A DNA stretch of 64,000 nt from Gimesia sp. (lineage in GTDB: Bacteria; Planctomycetota; Planctomycetia; Planctomycetales; Planctomycetaceae), in the NCBI GenBank assembly GCA_002706765.1, contig PAJV01000032.1:62001-126000 (forward strand), written 5' to 3'. How positions within the stretch are numbered: the first letter of the stretch is position 1; every line of letters starts with the position of its first letter. Positions 16,948-26,121 of the stretch are shown here, one piece after another. Below the pieces are notes generated by a model. It saw only the letters and a program-made list of their open reading frames with translations. It had not been told where the DNA came from and ran no database searches. The position numbers and the translations under genes are program-made.

Positions 16948-18420
16948 TCACTTTGCCTGCTCAATCCGAGTCTTTTTTCGTGGGAGAACCGGTTGATTCG
17001 TGCGACGTTTCCAGAATTCAGAAGCCCGCGCTGGATCGTATTTCGGATTTTTCACAGGCAGGGCTGCTCCCGTGCTGGTTCGCCAGTCTGCCAGTTTCTG
17101 TTGCAATTCCGCTGCTTTTTCTGGATTCTTCGCGGCCAGATTGGTGGTTTCTGATAGATCCTGCTTCAGATGATAGAGTTCCAGATTTCCATCGGCGAAG
17201 AATTCAATCAGCTTCCAGTCTCCCGCACGAATCGCCCCCGCCGGGGTGGAATGATGGTAATGAGGATAATGGAAATAGATCGCTTCCCGGTTGAGATGAG
17301 TGGTGGGGTCCTTTAGGAGTGGAACCAGGCTCAGCCCGTCGATGGTCTGGTGTTGGGGAGGGTTCGCGTGTGCGATTTCTGCAAAGGTCGGCCAGAAATC
17401 GATGCTGATTGTTGGCTCAGCACAGGTTTTTCCGGCAACGGCGACGCCCGGCCATTTAATAATCAGAGGAACCCGAATGCCCCCTTCATAGAGTGAACCT
17501 TTCTCATCGCGAAGTGGAGCGTTCGTGGAAACAATGTCACCGCCTGAGAAGCTCTGTCGCAGACCGCCATTGTCTGAGGTGAAAATCACCACGGTATTAT
17601 CAGTCAACTTCAGTTCATCCAGCGCAGCGACGATGCGACCGACACTGTCATCTACATGCGCGACCATGGCTGCATAAATGGGATTATTGATGCCGGAATC
17701 CGGTTTGGGTTTCTGCTGATATTTGCGGATCAACTGTTGCCTGGCTTCCAGGGGGATGTGGACTGCATAATGGGACAGCTGCACGAAAAAGGGCTCTGAC
17801 TGGTTCTGCCTGATAAACTCAATTGTTTTGTCGGTGAGGAAATCGGCGAGATAGGTTTTGTCAGGAACATCAGTGGGAGGCGTGGTACTAAAGCGGGGAG
17901 CAAAATGACGACCTGCGGTGACCAGTGATGTCTGATATCCCTGTTTGTCGGGGTTATGGGATTCCGGGCCCAGATGCCATTTTCCGAAGTAGGCGGTGTT
18001 GTAGCCTGCTGATTTCAGGAGTTCGCCTGGTGTGACGATATCTAAAGGGAGATGCGGAGCGTTCTCGGGAACGATCAGTTTTTCAAACGGCCGCCAGTGG
18101 CCGGGGATGAAATCGGTCAGATGCAGTCGCGCCTGGTATTGACCGGCCTGGATACTGGCCCGCGTGGGAGAGCAGACCGGGCAGGCCGCGTAAAAATCGG
18201 TGAAACGTACGCCATCACTGGTCAACTGGTCGATGTGCGGCGTGTCGTGAAACTGATGCCCATAACTGACAGGGTCAGGCCAGCCCATGTCGTCAATCAG
18301 GATGAACACAATATTCGGACGGTTTATAGTCGCTTTCTGCTCGGCCTGCGAGACTGTCAGGGGAACCAGCAGCAGGCACATGGCGACGAACAGACTCTGA
18401 AGAAGTGATTTCAGTAGCAT
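16948..18420 (-). CDS. Secreted sulfatase, sulfatase 2
   Basis: The 490-residue protein has a signal peptide (1-26) and the sulfatase fold beginning RPNIVFILIDDMGWPD. The formylglycine motif is C83-S-P-T-R within CPVCSPTRASIQAGQY. GKWHLGPES and TSDNGGLRQSFSGGD supply further active-site motifs. The length matches ordinary bacterial arylsulfatases with a typical C-terminal HYPHYHHSTPAGAIRAGDWKL segment. A strong AGAGGA ribosome site precedes the ATG. It lies 33 bases downstream of sulfatase 3 on the same strand, so the two form an operon. The sulfate ester attacked is unknown. Confidence 0.93.
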   Translation of the reverse strand: MLLKSLLQSLFVAMCLLLVPLTVSQAEQKATINRPNIVFILIDDMGWPDPVSYGHQFHDTPHIDQLTSDGVRFTDFYAACPVCSPTRASIQAGQYQARLHLTDFIPGHWRPFEKLIVPENAPHLPLDIVTPGELLKSAGYNTAYFGKWHLGPESHNPDKQGYQTSLVTAGRHFAPRFSTTPPTDVPDKTYLADFLTDKTIEFIRQNQSEPFFVQLSHYAVHIPLEARQQLIRKYQQKPKPDSGINNPIYAAMVAHVDDSVGRIVAALDELKLTDNTVVIFTSDNGGLRQSFSGGDIVSTNAPLRDEKGSLYEGGIRVPLIIKWPGVAVAGKTCAEPTISIDFWPTFAEIAHANPPQHQTIDGLSLVPLLKDPTTHLNREAIYFHYPHYHHSTPAGAIRAGDWKLIEFFADGNLELYHLKQDLSETTNLAAKNPEKAAELQQKLADWRTSTGAALPVKNPKYDPARASEFWKRRTNQPVLPRKKTRIEQAK

Positions 18421-18453
18421 ATCAAGGTCCTCTTAAGAGACGGGATGCGTGGT

Positions 18454-20100
18454 TTACTTCTTACGATAAAAATCGGGTCCCTTGCTGCGATAGCCGGGCG
18501 CCGGCAGCTGTTCCCAGGGGACGACTCCCGCGTTCTCTGCCCAGGTCTGCCAGGCTTCTGCGAGGGAAGCAGCGCGCTCCGGTTCTGATTTTGCCAGATC
18601 GTGCAATTCACTGCGATCCTGGCTCAGGTCATACAGTTCCCAGTCCTGCCGGTGTTCTTTGACCAGTTTCCAGTTTCCCAGGCGAATGGCTTGATTGCCT
18701 TCATGTTCCCAGTGCAGGGTGCGCGGTTTTGTCTGTTCAGGCTGCTGAAAGGTGGGCAACAGACTGACGCCTGACAGGGGCGTGATCTGTTTTCCGTTTC
18801 GCGTCTCCGGATATTTCGCGTGAGAGATGTCAGCAAAGGTTGCCAGAAGATCAATCACGTGACCCGTCTGTCGAGTCCAGCCGCCCGTCTGTTTGATCTG
18901 TGCTGGCCAGCGGGCAATCAGGGGCGTCGAAATGCCCCCTTCATGCATCCACATTTTATGAAAGCGGAAGGGGGTATTGCTGGTATTGGCCCAGCCGACT
19001 TCGGCACAGCGAAACGATTCGCGAGTGCCTGTGACTGCCCCAGGCTGGTGTCCGCGGTCGATGTACTCGGCACTGGCGCCATTGTCTGACAGAAAGAGGA
19101 CCAGTGTATTCTCTGCGGCACCCATCTGGTCGAGTTGTTTAAGTACCTGTCCAATGCCTCGATCCATGCTGGTGATCATCGCAGCGTAGACGGACATCCG
19201 CAGATCCCATTCCTGCTGCTCTGGTTCCGTCAGTGAATCCCAGGCTGGGGCATCGGGATCGCGGGGAGAGAGCGGGGCGTTGATCAGTCCCAGGTCCTTC
19301 ATTTTCTGATGACGCTGTTTGCGGAGCTGATCCCAGCCTTTCAGATAGTTACCTCGACAGGCTGCGATATCTTCGGGCCAGGCATGCAGTGGAAAATGCG
19401 GCGCCGTATAAGCAAGGTACATAAAGAAAGGTTGCTGCGGCTGTTGGCGGGCATGGTCTTTCAGGTATTCGACGGCGCGCTGGCTGAAGGCATCGGTAAC
19501 GTAGTAATTCTGTTCTGGAGGTTTAATGAACTGATTGTCTTCATAAAGTGGTCGTGGGGCAAAGTAGTTCCCCCCTCCCCCGGTACCATAAGCGCGGTCG
19601 AAGCCTCGACCCAGAGGCCAGTTTTCGTTGGGCTCCCGCATGCGATATGTGAGATGCCATTTACCGACGTGATAACATTGATAACCTGTCGGCGCAAGGA
19701 CCTGGGGAATGCTGACACAATGTTCGTTCAGTTCGCCCTGGTAGCCGGGCAGTTTGTCGTTCCGGTTCATCCAGCCCATACCCGCCTGATGCGGATACAG
19801 GCCGGTCATGAGGGACGCCCGCGTGGGGCAACAGCGACCGGCGTTATAAAACTGTGAGAACCGAAGTCCCTCTTTTGCCAGCTGGTCCAGGTGGGGAGTC
19901 TGAATTTCCGAGCCGTAACAGCCCAGATCTGAGAAGCCCAGGTCATCAGCCATAATCAGGATGATGTTGGGGGGCTCTGCCTGACAGACGCTGTCAGAGA
20001 AAGAGACAAGAAGCAGACAGAGCAGTAGCACACCAGACCAGTTCAGACTGCGAGGTGTAAAACAGCGGGGGGTAAACTTTGTGTAATTGTGGGGAACCAT
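18454..20100 (-). CDS. Secreted sulfatase, sulfatase 3 (CCPTR type)
   Basis: First gene of a two-sulfatase operon, 548 residues. A long charged n-region precedes a hydrophobic signal core (residues 22-38) ending near CQAEPPN. The sulfatase domain starts PPNIILIMADDLGFSDLGCYG. The formylglycine signature is C91-P-T-R in RCCPTRASLMTGLYPHQAGMG; this CCPTR subtype with an HQAGMGWM follow-up is the common planctomycete arylsulfatase-A-like group. GKWHLTY and LSDNGASAEY mark later active-site strands. The first Met is followed by none better, though a start within the first 20 residues cannot be excluded. The substrate is unknown. Confidence 0.92.
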   Translation of the reverse strand: MVPHNYTKFTPRCFTPRSLNWSGVLLLCLLLVSFSDSVCQAEPPNIILIMADDLGFSDLGCYGSEIQTPHLDQLAKEGLRFSQFYNAGRCCPTRASLMTGLYPHQAGMGWMNRNDKLPGYQGELNEHCVSIPQVLAPTGYQCYHVGKWHLTYRMREPNENWPLGRGFDRAYGTGGGGNYFAPRPLYEDNQFIKPPEQNYYVTDAFSQRAVEYLKDHARQQPQQPFFMYLAYTAPHFPLHAWPEDIAACRGNYLKGWDQLRKQRHQKMKDLGLINAPLSPRDPDAPAWDSLTEPEQQEWDLRMSVYAAMITSMDRGIGQVLKQLDQMGAAENTLVLFLSDNGASAEYIDRGHQPGAVTGTRESFRCAEVGWANTSNTPFRFHKMWMHEGGISTPLIARWPAQIKQTGGWTRQTGHVIDLLATFADISHAKYPETRNGKQITPLSGVSLLPTFQQPEQTKPRTLHWEHEGNQAIRLGNWKLVKEHRQDWELYDLSQDRSELHDLAKSEPERAASLAEAWQTWAENAGVVPWEQLPAPGYRSKGPDFYRKK

Positions 20101-20961
20101 GATGTTTCGAGTGGTCCTTTGCGTGAGCGTTCGCGTTCGGAACGTTGTTACATCCGCGCCTGGATTTTCTGAACAGGCAACGCAATCAATTGTCCTTCAG
20201 CTGTTGCGGGACGTCAACTCTCATGAGATTCAATGCGGATTAACTGCGACGAGGCACTGGTTGAACGGGGCAGCAGCCGGTCAGCTTAAATCCGCGCTGA
20301 CGCAACTGACTCAATCGAATGCGGCGTGTTCATCTCAGGGAGGTGAATACTTTCTGATAGAATTCGATCCGGTTTCGGCGTATATCCCCCGAAAGTCAGT
20401 GGGGTAGATCAGCCGTGTTTGTATGTTGATCTCGCTGAAACAAAAAGTAGCAAGAGAAAATGGCTCACATGAATTATGATTCCGCAGGTTGTTTCAATAA
20501 TTCTATTTTCATCAGGGGCACGAGACCGTCAAGACGGACTCACAAAAGTAGTTGGCGAAACCGGGGTGAAGTGTTGCGGCGTAGTGCTGATCTGTGCCCA
20601 CATCGTGTTGAAGTGCTGCGATGTGTGTCGACCCGCAGATGGCATTTGAGCACTGTTTTGAAAAATCGTGCTGAAACGAGAGACTTTAATAGTGCGGATT
20701 TGAACCCGGTTCACAGAGATCAGCTGAAAATATAATGCACTCGCGCGCGACTCACAGCAACGTAGTCTGGACGAAGGCAGGTGAGAGTCAAGTTCAGTTT
20801 ATTCAGCATTCAGGGTTTCAGATTGTGAGGAGACTGTCGCTGGTATGAGAATGTGCACGCCTGTTGATTTGATTGAGTTATCTTTTCCTAAATACTCTGT
20901 TGCCGGTAATTTGTGTCGATCTCTGGTCGTGAAATTTGTATGATGGATCAGTTAAATTATT
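20101..20961. other. Long intergenic region upstream of the sulfatase operon and the phosphatase gene
   Basis: These 861 bases separate divergent transcription units. Near the sulfatase start there is an 11-base palindrome, CGTTC-G-GAACG (20134-20144), a possible operator. A plus-strand open frame at 20099-20407 (103 codons) begins after GGGGAACC and is weakly protein-like, but overlaps the sulfatase start; I do not call it. At 20599-20625 an inverted repeat CACATCG/CGATGTG encloses a 13-base loop, next to a near-repeat of GAAGTGTTGCGG and GAAGTGCTGCGA. The last 250 bases before the phosphatase gene are AT-rich and probably hold its promoter. Confidence 0.4.
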
Positions 20962-22182
20962 ATGAATTCGATTTTAATGGGGCCACATATGCGAATTCTG
21001 ATTGGATGGGATAATCCCGATGAATGTGAACTCATTTCTCTGTATCTGGGTGTGAGTGAAAATGAGCTGACAGTCTGTGCGACTCCGGAAGAATTTCTGT
21101 CAGAGGCGCTGGAACAGCATGAGTGGGACATCATTCTGATGTCGATTATGTCACCTGATCCGCAAACCGCTTTCGACCATTTTGAGCAGATTCGACAGAA
21201 GCACCTGGATACGCCCGTCGTAGGTGCATGTCCGACCCAGGGCACCTTTCATGTGGCCCGCTTCCTGACGGCGGGCATGCGGGCATATATTATCCGCGAC
21301 GAAGGTGGTGACTTCATGTTTCTGATGGAAACCACTTTGCAGAGCGTGGTAGATTCTGTCCGTGCGGAACGCGAACGTTTTGTCGCGGAACGTCTGCGGG
21401 AAGAAGTGGAATCTGTCCGCAAGCTTCAGGAATCAATTATTCCTACAAACCTGATCTCACCTGACCGGTTTGATGTCACTGCGCGGTATGAATCGTCGCA
21501 GATCCGGGTGTTCGGTGGTCAGCCGGTGACGTTAGCGGGAGGAGATTACTACGATGTCTTTATGCTCGACGATGACAATCTGGTATTGCTGGTCGGCGAT
21601 GCATCAGGACATGGCATGAAAGCCTGCATGTCGATCATGACCATGCATACGCTGGTGGGAATGATTCGCTCCAACAAATATCTGGATACGGCAGCCTTCG
21701 TGAAGGATGTGAATAATCGTTTGTGTGACCAGGCGATCGTGAATGATGACGGCGGGTTTATCACGCTGCTGTATGGAATCCTGAATTCCAAAACGAATGA
21801 ATTCCAATGGACGTCCGCCGGGGCTCCGATTCCGATGATTCACGAACTGGAAACCAATCAGGTTTGCGAACTGGGAACGCTCGATGACGGGGGCCTGCCG
21901 CTGGGTATTGTACCTGATGCAGACTATGATATTCACACTTCCGTTGTCCCACCTGACAGCCGACTGCTGATCTTTACCGATGGCCTGGCAGAGGCGTTTC
22001 CCGGTGAGAAAGAGACATTCGGCGAATTTGGCATTCCCGGCATCATGCAGTCCTTGCAGGCTTCGCGAAGCGCGAGTCTGGAAGAGTCGCTCGAAAACCT
22101 GTTTCGCGACTCCAATGCTTTTACGGACGGATCGGGCAGACACGATGATACCTCAGTTGTATTATTAGAGCGAAAAAACTAG
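20962..22182 (+). CDS. PP2C-type (SpoIIE/RsbU) serine phosphatase with degenerate receiver domain
   Basis: The 406-residue protein should dephosphorylate a phosphoserine partner such as an anti-sigma-factor antagonist. Residues about 10-130 form a receiver-like domain. The phosphoacceptor position at the end of beta-3 (DIILMS) is S61, and the conserved Lys is replaced by R112, so normal phospho-signalling is unlikely. A linker helix (133-160) carries RLREEVESVRKLQESIIP, typical before this phosphatase. The SpoIIE domain spans about 170-400 with GGDYYD (193-198), GDASGHG (212-218) and IFTDGLAEAF metal-binding motifs, all intact. The start could be ATG 20989, just at the first beta strand and preceded by GGGG. 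No partner sigma or anti-sigma gene is adjacent. Confidence 0.9.
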   Translation: MNSILMGPHMRILIGWDNPDECELISLYLGVSENELTVCATPEEFLSEALEQHEWDIILMSIMSPDPQTAFDHFEQIRQKHLDTPVVGACPTQGTFHVARFLTAGMRAYIIRDEGGDFMFLMETTLQSVVDSVRAERERFVAERLREEVESVRKLQESIIPTNLISPDRFDVTARYESSQIRVFGGQPVTLAGGDYYDVFMLDDDNLVLLVGDASGHGMKACMSIMTMHTLVGMIRSNKYLDTAAFVKDVNNRLCDQAIVNDDGGFITLLYGILNSKTNEFQWTSAGAPIPMIHELETNQVCELGTLDDGGLPLGIVPDADYDIHTSVVPPDSRLLIFTDGLAEAFPGEKETFGEFGIPGIMQSLQASRSASLEESLENLFRDSNAFTDGSGRHDDTSVVLLERKN

Positions 22183-22234
22183 AGTCCCTGTGTTAACTTA
22201 CAACGAACTGACAGGATAAGTTTGTCTGGTTTTA

Positions 22235-23185
22235 ATGCAGGATTTTCGGTTTATGGCAGCAGATGCAGAATTGAATCTCTCGTTTATCGAGAAAAAACTG
22301 GGGACCGTCGGGCGTATTGCTTACTATGCAGCTCTGGTCGGGCTGTATAGCCTGATCCCATTGATCAAGAATGATTTAGGGGCAGTCGCCGGTGGATTTT
22401 TAGAAAGTCTTGGCTTACACCCCGAGCAAATTGTCGAGATCGAAGAGTTTGGTGACTTCTCATCGAATCTACATGGAATCATCGGACTTGTACTGGGGTT
22501 GCTCTTGGTTTTTCGGACGAACAGTTCTTACTCCCGCTGGTGGGAAGCCCGTAAGCTGTGGGGGCGCCTGGTCAATGTGACCCGGAACATGGCGATCAAG
22601 TTTCGGGAATTCACCAACTTCAACCGCGATGAACTGCGGGAACTGGCGGGAATTATCGTTGCGTTTCCCGAAGCGCTACGCGATCACCTGCGTGAAGACG
22701 ATGACTTTGAGATGTTCCCGGAACTCGAACAGATCGATCCACCGCCGCGTCATATTCCAGCATATATCGCAGACCTGATTTACCGTCGTGTGATTGGCTG
22801 GAAACGCTCCGGGCTGATTGACGGTGATGAATTGCGGATCATCGATACCGAGGTGCGCGAACTGATGGAGATCTGCGGCGGCTGCGAGCGGATTCGCCGA
22901 ACGCGGCTTTCCCCTTCCTATCGGCTGTTCGTACGCCACTGTATTACGCTTTACCTGTGTACGCTTCCCTGGGGACTGGTCGAAGAATTTAATTTTTGGA
23001 CCGTTCCTATGACGGTCATCATGGCTTATTTCATGATCGGGATTGAAGTCATTGCACACTCCGTGGAAGAACCATTCGGTCTGGACGAAGACGACCTCGA
23101 CCTGGATGGTCTGTGTATTACGATTCGATCCACGGTGAATGAGATTCTGGATCGCTTCGGTAAACAGACAGATAACCCCACCTGA
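22235..23185 (+). CDS. Bestrophin-family membrane channel protein (UPF0187)
   Basis: Bestrophins are pentameric anion or cation channels; bacterial members conduct monovalent ions. The protein has 316 residues with hydrophobic segments near 25-50 and 80-100, then 225-245 and 255-275. The family signature FRTNSSYSRWWEARKLWG appears at about residues 93-110, and a late motif EVIAHSVEEPFGLDEDDLDLDGLC at about 268-292 holds the acidic cluster seen in bestrophins. An alternative start, ATG 22253, has AGGA ten bases upstream. The gene follows the phosphatase gene by 52 bases and could share its transcript. Confidence 0.88.
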   Translation: MQDFRFMAADAELNLSFIEKKLGTVGRIAYYAALVGLYSLIPLIKNDLGAVAGGFLESLGLHPEQIVEIEEFGDFSSNLHGIIGLVLGLLLVFRTNSSYSRWWEARKLWGRLVNVTRNMAIKFREFTNFNRDELRELAGIIVAFPEALRDHLREDDDFEMFPELEQIDPPPRHIPAYIADLIYRRVIGWKRSGLIDGDELRIIDTEVRELMEICGGCERIRRTRLSPSYRLFVRHCITLYLCTLPWGLVEEFNFWTVPMTVIMAYFMIGIEVIAHSVEEPFGLDEDDLDLDGLCITIRSTVNEILDRFGKQTDNPT

Positions 23186-23193
23186 GTCTCGGC

Positions 23194-23631
23194 CTATCCC
23201 GTGACCTGTTCCATGAAGTTGGTATAGGCGTACCAGTCGGGATCGGCTTCTGTGTGGAATTCGATCGGGAGTGGCTCCTGGTCTGCCAGGGCTTCGTTCA
23301 ATACCTGCAGCGCCAGATCTGCATCGCGCAGATACCATTGCCATTCGCAGATCTGGTTACCCGTAATCAACATCGTCAGGTGTCCCAGGCCTGTTTTGAG
23401 CCAGATCTCGACCAGTTGTTCTTCAAACTGGTTCATCTGTTGCTGATCTTCCTGGCCTGGCATGCCTGTTTCATTGGGCGAAGTGTACGACCAGATGATC
23501 TCAACACGGGCGGGAAAATCAGCGGTACTGATATCCTGTGGGATCGTCGGCAGCAGGCGAAAGAGGACGGTAAATTCATCCTCCATCGCGGTTGCGGTGA
23601 GCCATTCCTGTTCTTGTGGTTCTTCTGTCAA
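23194..23631 (-). CDS. DUF695-like protein (145 aa)
   Basis: A soluble, acidic protein with no signal peptide. The pattern ARVEIIWSYTSPNETGMPGQEDQQQMNQFEEQLVE, then LTMLITGNQICEWQWYLRD, resembles DUF695, a family with unknown biochemical role. The start codon overlaps the stop of the symporter gene by four bases (ATGA), so it is the third gene of the DUF485-symporter-DUF695 transcript. Family assignment is from memory of the pattern and only moderately firm. Confidence 0.75.
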   Translation of the reverse strand: MTEEPQEQEWLTATAMEDEFTVLFRLLPTIPQDISTADFPARVEIIWSYTSPNETGMPGQEDQQQMNQFEEQLVEIWLKTGLGHLTMLITGNQICEWQWYLRDADLALQVLNEALADQEPLPIEFHTEADPDWYAYTNFMEQVTG

Positions 23632-25583
23632 TTGACTGACTCCTGTGTTTTGGGCTGCGTCATCAACGAGACGACAATCAGGACAATGAAGCCCAGCGGG
23701 ATGGTGACGAGTCCTGGTTGACTGAAGGGAACGATGGCGGTTTCAGGATCCCAGCCATAGATGCCTTTGTAAGAATCGGCGCTCATCAGAATCCAGCCCA
23801 GGGAGGTAATCATGCCGGTAAAGATGGCGACGGTAATTCCCTGCTTGGTCGTTTTAGGCCAGAAGAGCAGCATCACCAGGGCCGGCAGATTTGCAGACGC
23901 AGCCACGCTGAAGGCCCAGCCGACCAGGTAGTTCACATTGAATTTTTCAAACAGGATACCGAGAATAATGGCGATGAGGCCGACGACGACGGATGCGATC
24001 TTGGCGACGCGGACTTTGGCGGAATCAGTCATTTCTATTTTCATGAAGCTCGACATCAGGTCGTGCACCACGGCACCGCTGGAGGCGATAATCAGACCAC
24101 TTACGGTTCCCAGCACCGTAGTAAAGGCAATCGCGGAAATAATCGCGAACAGCCAGTCACCAATACTTTTTGCGAGCAGGGGAGCTGCCATGTTGGAATT
24201 GGTCACATCCATGGCGCCACTGGTCATTGCTCCCAGACCCATAAACAGGGTCAAGATATAGAAGTAGCCAATACTGCCGATACCGACGATCGTACTTTTG
24301 CGGGCACTGGCCTGATCTTTCACAGTGTAATAGCGAATCAGAATGTGAGGCAGTGATGCGGTTCCACAAAAGAGTGCCAGCATTAATGAGAGGAAGTTGA
24401 GTTTCTCGTAGAATTGATCACCGCGGATGCCGGCAAACTTGGGATGGTTACCGGGGCTGAGAACTTTTTCTCCGGAAGTTGGTTTCGGAAAATAAATCGT
24501 CAGGGTGGAATCATCCTCTTCTGTAACTGATTCCGATCCCCAGAGGATGATTTCGCTTTCACGAATCGTGCTTAAAAAGCTGGTTATTCCCAGGGGGCCT
24601 GTCTCAGTTTTATCACCGGGCAGTTTGCTGATGCGACCAACGGGGTAGAAGTCGGTTTCTCCTTCTCCGGTCCCCTGGGGCAGGCCATTGATGATGACAG
24701 CGCCTTGAGATGTGGTCAGTTTGTATTGGGTTTCAGAAAGGAAAAACTGACCTTCTTCGTTTTCGGAAATCTTCCAGTAAGAGGTTTTGCCATCCTGTGT
24801 GAGTTGCAGGATTCCTTTTTTTTCCCAGGCTCCCTGCTCCAGGGGAGTGAGTTTGTCTTGGTCGGTCAACTTGAGTTCGTTTTTCCATGTCTGCAGATCA
24901 TTCGCAGCGACGGGACCGAGGATTTGAAACTGGTGAGTGTTTTTTCCGTCATTGACCGGTTCGGTGGAAAGGCCACGCTGCAGGATCAGGATCGTGAGAA
25001 TGGTACTGAAGATGACGAGCAGTGAGCCCTTCAGAAACTGCACGTAGGTTGTGCTGACCATGCCTGCGGTCACGACGATCAGGATGACGATTGTCCCGAC
25101 CATCAGAACACCAACGTAATGCGGGAAACCAAGCAGGGGAGTAATCAGTGCCCCCGCGCCGACCATCTGGGGAATCAGGTAAAAAATACTGACAGCCAGC
25201 GTACTGATGGCAGCCGCGAGTTTGATGCCCCGTGATTGAAATTTGCTGTCGAGCGCATCGGCGAACGTAAAACGTCCCATGCGTTTGAGGGGTTCTGCAA
25301 TCACGAACAGTGCCACGATCCAGCCTGCCAGGTAACCGATGGAATACAGGAATCCATCGTATCCATAAAAGGCAATCATGCCGCAGATGCCGAGAAATGA
25401 AGCTGCCGACAGGTAGTCACCCGCGAAGGCAACCCCGTTCACAAACCAGTGGATACCTCCCCCGGCGGCGAAGTATCCTTTCGCAGATTTGGCTTTGGCA
25501 CCCAGCCAGAAACTGAGGCCGAGGGTCACGGCAACGATGGCGCCGAAGATTAAGACCGCCATCAGAGAGGGTTCATAAATCAT
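23628..25583 (-). CDS. Sodium:solute symporter, ActP/acetate-permease type, with large internal loop
   Basis: This 651-residue inner-membrane transporter belongs to the SSS family and most resembles cation/acetate symporters. The N-terminal half shows SFWLGAKAKSAKGYFAAGG, GVAFAGDYLSAASFLGI, which is the family's sodium-site region, and FYLIPQMVGAGALITPLLG. The second half has FLSLMLALFCGTASLPHILIRYYTV, the usual ActP signature. Between about residues 205 and 375 there is a hydrophilic, beta-rich insertion (GPVAANDLQTWKNELKL...) not present in E. coli ActP, which explains the extra 100 residues. It overlaps both neighbours by four bases (DUF485 upstream, DUF695-like downstream). The substrate is probably a short carboxylate; this is inferred. 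Confidence 0.88.
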   Translation of the reverse strand: MIYEPSLMAVLIFGAIVAVTLGLSFWLGAKAKSAKGYFAAGGGIHWFVNGVAFAGDYLSAASFLGICGMIAFYGYDGFLYSIGYLAGWIVALFVIAEPLKRMGRFTFADALDSKFQSRGIKLAAAISTLAVSIFYLIPQMVGAGALITPLLGFPHYVGVLMVGTIVILIVVTAGMVSTTYVQFLKGSLLVIFSTILTILILQRGLSTEPVNDGKNTHQFQILGPVAANDLQTWKNELKLTDQDKLTPLEQGAWEKKGILQLTQDGKTSYWKISENEEGQFFLSETQYKLTTSQGAVIINGLPQGTGEGETDFYPVGRISKLPGDKTETGPLGITSFLSTIRESEIILWGSESVTEEDDSTLTIYFPKPTSGEKVLSPGNHPKFAGIRGDQFYEKLNFLSLMLALFCGTASLPHILIRYYTVKDQASARKSTIVGIGSIGYFYILTLFMGLGAMTSGAMDVTNSNMAAPLLAKSIGDWLFAIISAIAFTTVLGTVSGLIIASSGAVVHDLMSSFMKIEMTDSAKVRVAKIASVVVGLIAIILGILFEKFNVNYLVGWAFSVAASANLPALVMLLFWPKTTKQGITVAIFTGMITSLGWILMSADSYKGIYGWDPETAIVPFSQPGLVTIPLGFIVLIVVSLMTQPKTQESVN

Positions 25584-25885
25584 GATTTCGCCTCCCCGTT
25601 TTCCGTGGTGGGTGAGTCGATTTCATTACGGCACATCCAGCCATAGATCAGGGCAAGCACAAATGCGGCAATAATCAGCATGAAGCCATACACAATGGCC
25701 AGGTTCAAACCAGCGACAACGACCAGTTCCATCCTGGCAGGCGAAAACGTATTCAGAAAAACAAATCCGCCATACAGGATGAGATAGACAACAAACAGGA
25801 TCAGACCCAGTCGCGTATTTCGCGAGATGGTTTCCAGACTCTCCTCTTCCTCAGGCTCATTCGGGCCATGATCAAAACCTGCCAT
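25580..25885 (-). CDS. DUF485 membrane protein (YjcH-like)
   Basis: About 101 residues with two membrane helices (LGLILFVVYLILYGGFVFLN and LNLAIVYGFMLIIAAFVLALIYGW) and an acidic N terminus. DUF485 proteins such as YjcH are encoded directly before acetate permease ActP and probably assist it. Here too the stop overlaps the symporter start by four bases. I choose ATG 25885, preceded by AAAGGG. A longer reading from 25924 adds 13 unlikely residues. Confidence 0.85.
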   Translation of the reverse strand: MAGFDHGPNEPEEEESLETISRNTRLGLILFVVYLILYGGFVFLNTFSPARMELVVVAGLNLAIVYGFMLIIAAFVLALIYGWMCRNEIDSPTTENGEAKS

Positions 25886-26121
25886 AAGATGTAAACCCTT
25901 TAGATGAAACGCTATTTCGGGCAAGATCAGCCAAAGGGCTGGATCTGAATTAATATTTGAACTGACTATTCAACCCTGAATTGATTGGGGAATCAACAGA
26001 CTTCAGAAGCAGAGGAGCAAAGATATCGAAAATCTGTTGTTTTTAAAGGGGCGAGAGGGAACTTCAATCAGAAAGGTGTCTGTACAAGTCTGAACAGGCA
26101 GCGCCTTTCCTCTTTTGACTT

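Noticed and set aside
20697-20712. A T-loop-like GGTTCAAATCC on the minus strand, as in tRNAs
   Set aside because: Flanking bases do not form a five-pair T-stem and no acceptor stem or anticodon arm can be folded.
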